29,578 nt of DNA, from NCBI GenBank assembly GCA_947175285.1, contig CAMWMM010000010.1:1-29578 (forward strand), read 5' to 3'. The translations under genes and the position numbers were made by a program. The notes under the pieces were generated by a model, which did not search any database, had not been told where the DNA came from, and saw only the letters and a list, made by a program, of their open reading frames with translations. The DNA is from an uncultured Lachnospiraceae bacterium (GTDB taxonomy: Bacteria; Bacillota_A; Clostridia; Lachnospirales; Lachnospiraceae). Positions 1 to 6,977 of the stretch are shown here, piece after piece (within the stretch, counting starts at the first letter, position 1; every line of letters begins with the position of its first letter).

Positions 1-30
1 CTTTAGCATTTTGTGTGCAAAAATTGTTAT

Positions 31-83
31 AATTCACACCTCAATAGCTTAAAAAATAATTAACACTGGCATAGGTGTGAATT
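31..83 (-). terminator. Inverted repeat, possible terminator of the lipoprotein gene
   Basis: An 11-bp perfect inverted repeat (AATTCACACCT at 31-41, AGGTGTGAATT at 73-83) lies just beyond the stop codon of the lipoprotein gene. The 31-base spacer is long for an intrinsic terminator. The strand downstream is AT-rich but has only a short T run, so a terminator role is likely rather than certain. Confidence 0.45.
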
Positions 84-91
84 GCAACGTT

Positions 92-1165
92 TCAAACATT
101 TGTCCATGTTACCATTTCCTGCTGCCCAATCGTGTCACCGCTCACACCTATTGCGCTGCATCTTTTTTGGATAGCTGCATCTATTTCCGCATCTGTAACC
201 CATTTGATTCCTACCTCGTCCCGGCATCTGTCGATATAGGTTTCGCACAGGATTACCTGGTCATCTGTACACTCTGAAAAATCATATGTATAATATTTTT
301 CCTCGCCAATTGTATAAATCGATACCTCCAGTGGTACTTCCGTATTCTCGTCAAAAACTTCATTAAAGATTGTCTCACTGACGTAACTTGTCCACCATCC
401 ACTTAACGTTTCTACTCCATAAATATCTGTTATTTTACCATTGGACAAAATAACGGATTCACCTGAATAGTGATCTCCGGCTCCTGCAGAACCACCATTG
501 ATGCACAGACCATTACGATACTGTTCTGTATAACTGCGCGCCCAGCACTCATATTCACCTGTCAGATACAACTGCCCATTATTCTCTGTAATCACAAAGA
601 CAGCAAAACTGTCATCGCCTTGTGTATAAATATTCAATCCGACAAATTTGATTAAAAAGTTTTGGGAATTGCTGTCCGGACAGTCCACATAAGTGTATTG
701 TGCGTAATCATATGCTGTCTTTTCTGAGTATGCAGGATCAAAATAACTTTGATTGATATATTGCCCAAGTTCCGCAAATGTATAAGATTTTCCTCCTTCC
801 AGACCGAATATCATGTAATCATTCTGTGGATAATCATTTGCAATATTTACTGGAACTTCGTTGTTTATGAATTGCATGTATAAATCCTGCGTATTTTCAT
901 TATTCTGAATATTCTCATTATTGTCTTTTGCTGCACTCTCCGTTTCCGGCTCCTGACTTGTTGTATTTTCTCCTGATTGTACGATTTCACCAGCGTCACT
1001 GTCAGCAATATTGTTCGCCTGCTCTTTGTTTGCATCATCACTTTGAGCATTCCCACCTAAATCCAGTGAGATAACCTCTGGCTCTTTGTTTTCCCCGCTT
1101 CCCTGACCTGCGCAGCCGGTCATCATCATTCCTGCACACATGAATATGAATAGTTTCTTTTTCAT
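92..1165 (-). CDS. Putative secreted lipoprotein of unknown function
   Basis: This encodes about 357 residues. The chosen start (MKKKLF) follows a GGGAGGT ribosome site and gives a classic lipoprotein signal: a short Lys-rich head, a hydrophobic stretch and the lipobox MTGC with lipidated Cys18. A longer reading frame begins 48 codons upstream, but that part overlaps the promoter and reads like untranslated DNA. Residues about 20-90 are a low-complexity linker rich in Asn, Asp, Glu and Gln, typical of proteins tethered to the outer face of a Gram-positive membrane. The rest is a globular domain rich in Tyr, Trp and Asp with several Cys residues. I recognise no family. It has its own promoter and stands apart from its neighbours. 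Confidence 0.8.
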   Translation of the reverse strand: MKKKLFIFMCAGMMMTGCAGQGSGENKEPEVISLDLGGNAQSDDANKEQANNIADSDAGEIVQSGENTTSQEPETESAAKDNNENIQNNENTQDLYMQFINNEVPVNIANDYPQNDYMIFGLEGGKSYTFAELGQYINQSYFDPAYSEKTAYDYAQYTYVDCPDSNSQNFLIKFVGLNIYTQGDDSFAVFVITENNGQLYLTGEYECWARSYTEQYRNGLCINGGSAGAGDHYSGESVILSNGKITDIYGVETLSGWWTSYVSETIFNEVFDENTEVPLEVSIYTIGEEKYYTYDFSECTDDQVILCETYIDRCRDEVGIKWVTDAEIDAAIQKRCSAIGVSGDTIGQQEMVTWTNV

Positions 1166-1280
1166 AAATACCTCCCACATCAGAAAATGCCCCTGGCAGA
1201 TTGTTCCTGCAGGGACAAATATCGTCAGTCTATCTCGTGATCTCTTTTCTTTGTCATCTCTGAATCTTTCAGATGGATTT

Positions 1281-1309
1281 ATTATATACCTAAAATTCAC
1301 TTTCCTCAA
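1281..1309 (-). promoter_or_regulatory. Sigma-A type promoter for the lipoprotein gene
   Basis: Read on the minus strand, TTGAGG (-35, 1304-1309) and a perfect TATAAT (-10, 1281-1286) are separated by exactly 17 bases. They lie about 115 bases upstream of the lipoprotein start codon, leaving a leader of roughly 100 bases. Confidence 0.7.
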
Positions 1310-1369
1310 TCTATTTTTTTATTTTCTTGATTCTCAGGGACTGCAGAAAAATAACTAATACAATCGAAG

Positions 1370-1395
1370 ATGCAGTTGCTTCCACTGTAAAAGAA
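1370..1395. repeat. 26-bp fragment copied from the isomerase gene
   Basis: These 26 bases are identical to 5222-5247, inside the sugar-phosphate isomerase-like gene (the part encoding the FTVEATA motif). No reading frame continues on either side, so this is a stranded scrap. It is in the same order and orientation as the larger copied block that follows at 1429. Confidence 0.75.
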
Positions 1396-1428
1396 TTCTA
1401 TTTTGCATCCAACTACACCTCCCACAAC

Positions 1429-1687
1429 CCGTTTCGCTATCATTGACTATATATGAGTTCTATTTCCTGCGGATATGCAAAAATCTGTATCCCAAAATTA
1501 TCCTCTAATGATAAACAATATCCTTTTTCAGTCAGGTCTGCCGAAATCACTTTTTTCGTCACTTTCCCAACCCTGACAGCATACAGTTTTTTAATCAATA
1601 TCCGCATCTATTAATATTTTTCCTTCATTTCGTGATACTCCACATACCCACTCATCATCTGAATAATTTTGAGTTTTATAGACCTTC
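1429..1687. repeat. 259-bp direct repeat, copy of 6719-6977
   Basis: The block matches 6719-6977 with only two mismatches (1437 and 1660). It carries the 3' end of the glycan-cluster gene ending at 6881, plus the short ORF overlapping that end. The match stops abruptly at 1687, next to the ribosome site of the decayed resolvase gene. The near identity points to a recent duplication or ongoing gene conversion. Confidence 0.95.
1440..1607 (-). CDS. Short 55-residue ORF, duplicate of the one at 6730-6897
   Basis: Within the duplicated block an ATG-to-TGA frame of 55 codons is preserved without change. It reads MRILIKKLYAV at the start and ends YPQEIELIYSQ. The last 30 residues resemble the C-terminal module of the two broken glycan-cluster proteins (pattern GxxxxLE, then YPxxIxxI). 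No ribosome site stands at good spacing, so it is probably a gene remnant rather than an expressed protein. It is listed because the frame is open and identical in both copies. Confidence 0.3.
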   Translation of the reverse strand: MRILIKKLYAVRVGKVTKKVISADLTEKGYCLSLEDNFGIQIFAYPQEIELIYSQ

Positions 1688-1720
1688 ATTTAAATTGGTA
1701 CGAAAGGAGATAAAAAGACT

Positions 1721-2346
1721 ATGAAAGAAAAATATAGATATTGCAGAATCAGCACACCGAAACAGAACATTGACAGACAAGAGCGGAACATCTTAGAAGT
1801 TTATCCAGCTGCCCACATCATTAAAGAGGTTTTCACAGGCACTAAGACAACAGGCAGAAAGGAATGGAACAAGCTTTATAAACTGGTGAAACAAGAATCC
1901 GCCACAGGAAAAGAAGTTACAATTATATTTGATTCTGTTTCCAGAATGTCAAGAAATGCAGAGGAAGGATTTACACTCTATGAAGAATTGTTTAATTTGG
2001 GAATAGACTTTGTTTTTCTCAAAGAGCCGCATATAAACACAGATACTTATAAAAAGCCTTAGAAAGCAATATACAAATGACTGGTACTAATGTGGACTTA
2101 ATCTTAGAGGGAATCAACAAATACTTATTATCGCTTGCAAAGGAACAAATCAGAATCGCTTTTGAACAAGCGGAAAAAGAGGTTTTAGACTTACATCAGC
2201 GGACTTCCGAGGGAATCAAAACCGCAAAGCTGAATGGAAAGCAGATAGGCAGAATTAAAGGCAATAAATACACTACTAAAAAGGAAACTGCTGCCAAAAA
2301 AATCATTTTAAAGAATAGCAAGTATATCTTAAATAGTGGTATTTAA
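1721..2346 (+). pseudogene. Decayed serine recombinase (resolvase) gene
   Basis: The N-terminal part (1721-2062) has the resolvase catalytic pattern YCRISTPKQNIDRQ with nucleophile Ser10 and an SRMSRN motif, behind an AAAGGAG ribosome site. A frameshift at an A5 run (2051-2055) ends the frame at 2062. Adding one A restores KKALESNIQ and joins it to the second frame, which runs to 2346 and carries the long E helix and the arm GKQIGRIKG. The family then continues into a C-terminal helix-turn-helix, but here the sequence changes at about 2318 and stops at 2346. The DNA-binding domain is therefore missing and the protein should not function. The broken 3' end meets the broken end of the convergent integrase gene. 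Confidence 0.85.
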
Positions 2347-3259
2347 AAGCTATATTGTGTTCACCTTGTAAAGTTCTGGAAGATATTTCATGGAATTTAC
2401 TGTTTGTATCTTTCCATTAGGCAGGCGAATTAACTAATTCAAGAGAAAAAATCATATTCCCATTTAAATCCTGTATAAATGTCTGGTTCTGCTGCCTTTG
2501 TAAAGCTAACTCTTTTTTGTTCTTGTCCTGCTGCCGCTTTAGTCTTTTTTAAGTAATCTTTTAATTTGCTGCACATATAGATTTTTCTCTTTGCGTTTCT
2601 GGTTTTCAGAGAAACTTATTTTATCAGCCCTTCTTGATACTGCATTTGTCTATCTATTGTGATAATGCCGCTTTTCAAGTCCACATTACACCACTTTAAA
2701 CCGTAACATTCATTTCGCAAGCCACAATATTTCCCCAACATATAAGCTGTCTCTGCATTTGTGCCCTTGAAACAATTGTCTACTTGCTCTATCTCATTAT
2801 CATCAAAAGAAACAATATCTAAATCATCATCAATCTTTAGTTTCGGCATATGTATTTTAGTATCTTTGTTTACACATAATTTGTTATAGGAATCTACATC
2901 AATATAGTTTCTGGAATATGCTTCCCGAATATCAGATAGAACATTTTAAAAAAGAATTCTGTATAGGTATATGCCCTATTGTCTGTATAATACTGTTCTT
3001 CCAGATAATCCTGAATTTCTACTACTGTTATTTCATCAATGTGCCTTTTGCCGAAACGTTCTTTAAGATGATTATTCCATAAAGAATCTTGTTTCTTGAA
3101 AGTTGCATAGGCTTTTCCGCTCCTACCTTTCTCACAGTATTCTTGATACACTTCTGTTACTGTCTGCCTTGTAATCTGCTTTTGTGGCGGCAACTGTATT
3201 TTTGCTTGCTCTTGTGCTAATGCTATGCTTCTTGCCTTTGCTACCTGTTGTTCTGTCAT
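2310..3259 (-). pseudogene. Decayed tyrosine recombinase (phage/ICE-type integrase)
   Basis: A strong AAGGAGG site precedes the start at 3259. The first 100 residues form the core-binding domain (VYQEYCEKGRSG, then LWNNHLKERFGKR). A missing A in an A run near 2945 shifts the frame; repaired, it reads FFFKNVLSDIREAYSRNYID and continues into the catalytic domain at 2849, with the first catalytic Arg in GLRNECYGLKW. A TAA at 2616-2618 and more frameshifts near 2540 and 2400 follow. Beyond them the sequence still reads TLQGEHNIAFKYHYLRY, the HxxR box, at about 2306-2360. Everything after this box, including the catalytic Tyr, is absent because the sequence runs into the resolvase end. The gene is clearly dead. 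It was probably once the integrase of an integrative element. Confidence 0.85.
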
Positions 3260-3437
3260 GATAAAACCTCCTTAGAAATTGTCCTTTTGTTGTCCGAACT
3301 TCTAAGAAGGTTGTTTATAGTTGTTGTTTATATTGTCCTTTTCAATACCTTCAAATCCTTGCAAATACTGTCTTAAAGTCTTTTGAAGCGGTGCGAATCT
3401 TACGACACAGTTCATGAGATGGCAAAAGATGAGGCTC

Positions 3438-3473
3438 TACATATCCTTTTCCGTTTCTGACGTAAATTGGAAT
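3438..3473. repeat. 36-bp remnant related to 7325-7360
   Basis: These 36 bases match 7325-7360 with two mismatches. On the minus strand they read IPIYVRNGKGYV, against IPIYVKNGKGYVY in the glycan-cluster gene. They lie on the far side of the recombinase remnants from the 259-bp copy, in the order expected if a duplicated gene copy had been split by an inserted element. Confidence 0.75.
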
Positions 3474-3534
3474 TTACCGACTGGGCGTTTACTTTTATGA
3501 ATAGAAAAAAAGCGATAGGTAAGATGATTGAAAA

Positions 3535-3557
3535 CCCCGGTTCCTTTCAAACCGGGG
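3535..3557 (-). terminator. Intrinsic terminator after the 54-residue gene
   Basis: CCCCGGTT (3535-3542) and AACCGGGG (3550-3557) form an 8-bp GC-rich stem with a 7-base loop. On the minus strand it is followed by TTTT. It lies just after the stop codon of the short gene at 3567. Confidence 0.8.
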
Positions 3558-3566
3558 CAACAATCC

Positions 3567-3731
3567 TTAAAAGAAAATTTTCACAGGCATCTTTGCAACT
3601 TTTTCTCTGACTTCACCTTTATTTTGGTCTTTCATGGTTTCATAAAGCTTTTCTATTTCCTTATCTAATTCTTCTTCAGACATTTTTTTATATTCTTCAG
3701 GAATCTCCAGAATATCGTTTTCACATACCAT
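3567..3731 (-). CDS. Small acidic 54-residue protein, partner of the JAMM gene
   Basis: An ATG at 3731 lies nine bases after a perfect AAAGGAGG ribosome site and overlaps the last 11 bases of the JAMM-domain gene, so the two are probably translated together. The product (MVCENDILEIPEEYKK... ending KMPVKIFF) is 54 residues, rich in Glu and Lys, and predicted to be mostly helical. An intrinsic terminator follows at once, so the two genes form a two-gene unit. I recognise no family. Its size, overlap and strong ribosome site suggest it is real and works with its upstream partner, but no function can be read from the sequence. Confidence 0.65.
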   Translation of the reverse strand: MVCENDILEIPEEYKKMSEEELDKEIEKLYETMKDQNKGEVREKVAKMPVKIFF

Positions 3732-4350
3732 CCTCTGTTACCTCCTTTACCATAATATCAAACTTCGTGACTAATTCCTCAAGAGCCTCTATCTGTGCTT
3801 CGTATTCATTATAGCCTTTTTTCAGATATTTTTCAACAACCATCTTATAATAGTCTTCCCGTATTTCCTGATTTGAAGCATATTTGAATATTTTTCCATC
3901 ATGGCAGACTACAATGCCAAGACCATAATGATTAATAAAATTGGAATTCAAATCATTGATACTGGGCGGGTAACTGTTCGGATGAGAATGCAGCGTGATC
4001 AGATTATCATACTTTTGTATTTTGGAACGTATGCTGTTTGAATATACAATCTGTTCTTCGGAACAGCTCTCGGTTTCCTCCGCTATCACCGTCCGGTGCG
4101 CCGCATCAATCCAATACATATCCTCAAACTTTGTTCCCGACCTATGTTCCAGCATCTTTTTCGACAGTTGAAATATGAGGCGGTTCAACTCAGACGAATT
4201 GGAAATAAAATCAAATTTTCTTCGGTAACTACCACTGTTAATATATGTATGGTTTATCACTGTATCCTTGTTTCTGCCATATCTTTGTCCTTCCTCCTCC
4301 GTCTGTGGTAAAAAGCAATCTGCTTCAATCTCTCGTTTCGTATCTCCCAT
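3721..4350 (-). CDS. JAMM/MPN-domain (JAB-like) protein, putative metallopeptidase
   Basis: The 209-residue protein has a LITLHSHPNSYPPSIND motif at 117-133. His121, His123 and Asp133 match the zinc ligands of the JAMM motif (HxH, about ten residues, Asp), with one residue fewer between the second His and the Asp than in the classical eukaryotic form, as in some bacterial JAB variants. An upstream Glu (69 or 77) could be the catalytic acid. Similar domains occur at the ends of Firmicutes phage head proteins and in RadC-like families, so this may be a stand-alone domain of phage origin. A TTGACA promoter lies directly upstream, and AAGGAG stands 12 bases before the ATG. Substrate and biological role are unknown. 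Confidence 0.75.
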   Translation of the reverse strand: MGDTKREIEADCFLPQTEEEGQRYGRNKDTVINHTYINSGSYRRKFDFISNSSELNRLIFQLSKKMLEHRSGTKFEDMYWIDAAHRTVIAEETESCSEEQIVYSNSIRSKIQKYDNLITLHSHPNSYPPSINDLNSNFINHYGLGIVVCHDGKIFKYASNQEIREDYYKMVVEKYLKKGYNEYEAQIEALEELVTKFDIMVKEVTEDGM

Positions 4351-4395
4351 GAACTGCTTTGTCTCCTTTTCTTATTCAATTTCCCGACTGATTGC

Positions 4396-4425
4396 ATGCT
4401 AACAAAACATACCTGTTTTTGTCAA
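4396..4425 (-). promoter_or_regulatory. Promoter of the JAMM gene pair
   Basis: On the minus strand a perfect TTGACA (-35, 4420-4425) is followed after 18 bases by TAGCAT (-10, 4396-4401), about 45 bases upstream of the start codon at 4350. Confidence 0.65.
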
Positions 4426-4739
4426 GAGTGCAAGACATTCCCTTATAATAATGGAACGATGAAAGTGTGATTTTTACAGAGTTCATCGTTGATCTCTGCA
4501 TAGCAGAAAATCCACTACAATAACAACAAGGGCAGACAGCCACTTTATTGAATCGATCAGTTGTATCCGAAAGTTTGAGGTCGGGAATCAGATAGCACCG
4601 TCCCAATGATAAGTAATTTCCATATACAACCGTCTTTCTTTGTGCTAAACTGTTCACGGATACGAATAAAAAGAACTATCACCTTCTTTCCCCATTACAA
4701 CGTCTGCCAATTTCCATTCACCACAAATGAGCCAGCCGT

Positions 4740-4901
4740 ATATGTTGTATTTTCTGTGAGCAATGAGCCAAGCTGACATACTTGTATGTCAATCTGGCGA
4801 ATGCCGCAAGATTCAGATGTTTACATCTGACTAGCAGATATACATTTCCGCTAAAATATTGCGTTTGCTGGAAATGTTTACATCTACAGTTCACAACATA
4901 T
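4740..4901. repeat. Nested palindromic region without genes
   Basis: This stretch between the JAMM gene and the isomerase gene holds several inverted repeats. An outer pair is ATATGTTGT (4740-4748) and ACAACATAT (4893-4901). Inside are TGACATA/TATGTCA, CAGATG/CATCTG and ACATTTCC/GGAAATGT. The whole could fold into one large branched structure. No convincing gene was seen from 4351 to 5150; a 93-codon minus-strand frame at 4376-4657 has no ribosome site and lies partly inside the JAMM promoter. Confidence 0.55.
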
Positions 4902-4957
4902 CACTCCAGCGGCATATTTCCATGTGAAAAACTATCGTTTATGGTTTTTCACATTAG
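4902..4957. repeat. Interspersed repeat, copy 1 (related to 17073-17129)
   Basis: The segment from CACTCCAGCGGCATATTTC to TTTTTCACATTAG matches 17073-17129 apart from a few substitutions and one indel. It contains the inverted pair TGTGAAAAAC and GGTTTTTCACA. It sits directly before the second structured element at 4958. Confidence 0.75.
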
Positions 4958-5110
4958 GAACTTGTTAAAAATTAACTTTGCATATGACGCAGGATAAATC
5001 TTTTTATGCAAGGCGGTGAAATGAGGTGTACTGGGGGACGCCGATTGAGGCAACGCAGCATAAGAAGATTTAGACAAGTCAAGATGTGTCAGTTATTTTC
5101 CTACAGTTTC
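4958..5110 (+). repeat. MITE-like structured element, divergent relative of 25774-25938
   Basis: Imperfect terminal inverted repeats of 20 bases (14 matching) bound the element: GAACTTGTTAAAAATTAACT on the left and the complement of GAAACTGTAGGAAAATAACT on the right. The middle resembles the reverse complement of the 25.8-kb element: both share ATGCAAGGCGG, then GAGG, then CAACGC and GCA. It codes for nothing visible and lies just downstream of the isomerase gene. Confidence 0.6.
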
Positions 5111-5150
5111 TTATGTTAATTTATATGCATTTCCCAGATATTAATATTTA

Positions 5151-5963
5151 TCAAATGTGGGCTCTGACATATTTAAATTGCTCATTCAGCATCTCCACAT
5201 CAACTACTCCTCCATCACGGTATGCAGTTGCTTCCACTGTAAAAGAACCATCATACCCTGTCTTATGTATGAATTCAAAAAAATGTGCAAAATCGATTTT
5301 CCCTTTTCCAATCGGAAGCGGCCGAAGATTTTCCCAATCCATATATCCGCCGGAATAGTCATTCACATGATAATGACAAATATGTCCATCCTGCCATAAC
5401 CACTGGTATTTTGATTCATATAGCAAATCCAATTGACCGTGAAATGCTGCCATTTTTGTATCAAACACAAAATGAATATCCGGATAATTCTCCCTGAGCT
5501 CGCATAAATGTTTCATTGGATTTTCAACTGCACAAACTACATTTTCTATCAATAAATCAATACCATATTGGCGGGCTATTTTGTTCAAATGGTCATAGCC
5601 GATTAAATTATTCGGAAAGCTCGTATCTGAAGTGCGCCCATCCCACAGATGAATCACCATTTTTTCAGCGCCGATACTTTGCGCCACATCGCAGTTGATC
5701 TTAAACTTTTCGTACGCATCGATCAGATCCAGTTTTCCCCCTTTACTGATCTTTTCACCTATGCTTTTTTCACAGTGAACAACAGGGATATACAATTTTA
5801 TTTCCTGAAAATACTTTTTCAATGCATCCACTTCTTCGTAATATGGATAATCCATCATAAACTCATAACCATCGCATACCAGTTGTCTGGAAAGCGTTTC
5901 TAATCGTTTATAATCTCCGCCATATTCAAGCAATGCCCCTGTAGAACACAGTATCTTACTCAT
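5151..5963 (-). CDS. Sugar phosphate isomerase/epimerase-like TIM-barrel protein
   Basis: The 270 residues match the xylose-isomerase-like (AP endonuclease 2) superfamily in length and motifs. Likely metal ligands are Glu140 (LLIENV), Asp168 (HFVFDTK), His199 (CHYHVND) and Glu244 (FTVEATA), with His63 and His105 (VIHLWDGR) on earlier strands. Members isomerise or epimerise sugars and related polyols, or act as endonuclease IV. The order of motifs fits the sugar enzymes better than the nucleases. The start has GGAG seven bases upstream. The gene stands alone, with a repeat element downstream and a Uma2 gene upstream, so context does not name the substrate. Confidence 0.8.
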   Translation of the reverse strand: MSKILCSTGALLEYGGDYKRLETLSRQLVCDGYEFMMDYPYYEEVDALKKYFQEIKLYIPVVHCEKSIGEKISKGGKLDLIDAYEKFKINCDVAQSIGAEKMVIHLWDGRTSDTSFPNNLIGYDHLNKIARQYGIDLLIENVVCAVENPMKHLCELRENYPDIHFVFDTKMAAFHGQLDLLYESKYQWLWQDGHICHYHVNDYSGGYMDWENLRPLPIGKGKIDFAHFFEFIHKTGYDGSFTVEATAYRDGGVVDVEMLNEQFKYVRAHI

Positions 5964-6105
5964 ATTGTATCTCCATTCCCCATAATTCCTCTACTTTCTT
6001 CTATTATAAATACCGCCATTTCCAGTATTGTCACAATTCCTTCCTCATACACATCTTCTGCACACAAAACAAAATGCTTTTCACGAAACACTATTTATTT
6101 AATAT

Positions 6106-6639
6106 CTATTCTACTTTAATATGAAATCTTTCATATATTCCCACCGGAATATCCATCCCAAAAGAATACTCTTCTACTGACTCCTTTTCAAAAAAATAGA
6201 CTGTTACACGTTTCTTTATAGGATCTACAATCCAGTACTCTCTAACACCAGCAGTACGATATTTAAATAACTTTGTAAAGTAGTCCATAGGTTTACTGCT
6301 TGGTGAAACAATTTCTATAATCCAATCCGGCGCACCACTACAGCCTTTATCTGTAATCTTATTTTTATCACATATAACAGATATATCGGGCTCTACATAG
6401 TTTTTATCGTTATTATTCAAAAATACCGCAAATGGAGCAGGAAATACTTCACATTTTCCGTTGCTTTGCTTAATAAAATCCTTTATTTGATAATGCAGAT
6501 CAGAAACTAACCTCTGATGTCTGGTATTGGGTGGCGCCATATAATATATCTTCCCATCGATTAGTTCTGCACGTTCTCCATCTGGCAAAGCGTAAATGTC
6601 TTCTATTGTATAAATTTCTTCTTTTCTCAATACATCCAT
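6106..6639 (-). CDS. Uma2-family (DUF820) putative PD-(D/E)XK endonuclease
   Basis: The 177-residue protein shows the full Uma2 pattern: RAELIDGKIYYM near residue 25, VEPDISVI with Asp85, and APDWIIEIVSPS with Glu109, followed by the conserved GVREYWIVDP. These acidic residues correspond to the restriction-endonuclease-like fold. The biological role of the family is not settled. It resembles the protein at 25955-26515 closely through the whole length, so the window carries two paralogues. It has its own promoter at 6665-6693 and a GGAGG site eight bases before the ATG, so it is not simply read from the glycan cluster upstream. Confidence 0.88.
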   Translation of the reverse strand: MDVLRKEEIYTIEDIYALPDGERAELIDGKIYYMAPPNTRHQRLVSDLHYQIKDFIKQSNGKCEVFPAPFAVFLNNNDKNYVEPDISVICDKNKITDKGCSGAPDWIIEIVSPSSKPMDYFTKLFKYRTAGVREYWIVDPIKKRVTVYFFEKESVEEYSFGMDIPVGIYERFHIKVE

Positions 6640-6664
6640 TCCTCATACCTCCGCTCCTGATCCT

Positions 6665-6693
6665 ATTATAGACATTTTTCGCAGTAAAAACAA
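6665..6693 (-). promoter_or_regulatory. Promoter of the first Uma2 gene
   Basis: On the minus strand TTGTTT (6688-6693) and TATAAT (6665-6670) are separated by 17 bases, about 25 bases upstream of the Uma2 start codon. Confidence 0.65.
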
Positions 6694-6718
6694 CCGCTTT
6701 CCATTATTTAAATATACA

Positions 6719-6977
6719 CCGTTTCGTTATCATTGACTATATATGAGTTCTATTTCCTGCGGATATGCAAAAATCTGTATCCCAAAATTATCCTCTAATG
6801 ATAAACAATATCCTTTTTCAGTCAGGTCTGCCGAAATCACTTTTTTCGTCACTTTCCCAACCCTGACAGCATACAGTTTTTTAATCAATATCCGCATCTA
6901 TTAATATTTTTCCTTCATTTCGTGATACTCCACATACCCACTCATCATCCGAATAATTTTGAGTTTTATAGACCTTC
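6719..6977. repeat. 259-bp direct repeat, partner of 1429-1687
   Basis: This is the presumed parent copy of the block at 1429-1687. It begins in the space before the Uma2 gene and ends inside the coding region at 6881-7711. Two bases differ. The copies are in direct orientation 5290 bases apart, so homologous recombination between them could delete everything in between. Confidence 0.95.
6730..6897 (-). CDS. Short 55-residue ORF at the end of the glycan cluster
   Basis: An ATG at 6897 lies inside the end of the preceding frame and opens a 55-codon frame ending with TGA at 6730. The product (MRILIKKLYAV ... YPQEIELIYSQ) looks like protein rather than noise. Its tail, GYCLSLEDNFGIQIFAYPQ, resembles the C-terminal modules of the proteins ending at 9318 and 6881. 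One extra T near 6884 would join it in frame to the 6881-7711 frame, so it may be the true, frameshifted C-terminus of that protein. As a separate gene it has only a weak, distant AAGGA site. Confidence 0.4.
   Translation of the reverse strand: MRILIKKLYAVRVGKVTKKVISADLTEKGYCLSLEDNFGIQIFAYPQEIELIYSQ

Noticed and set aside
77..277. Plus-strand frame of 66 codons at the window start
   Set aside because: It is the shadow of the lipoprotein gene on the other strand and has no ribosome site.
2050..2062. Programmed -1 frameshift in the resolvase gene
   Set aside because: Only five A residues are present, a TAA stands in the -1 frame at the slip site, and the protein is truncated further on, so plain decay fits better.
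4376..4657. Minus-strand frame of 93 codons before the JAMM gene, with a stretch (YLIPDLKLSDTT) faintly like TnpV transposon proteins
   Set aside because: It has no ribosome site, contains the JAMM promoter, and the likeness is limited to a dozen residues. At most it is a remnant.
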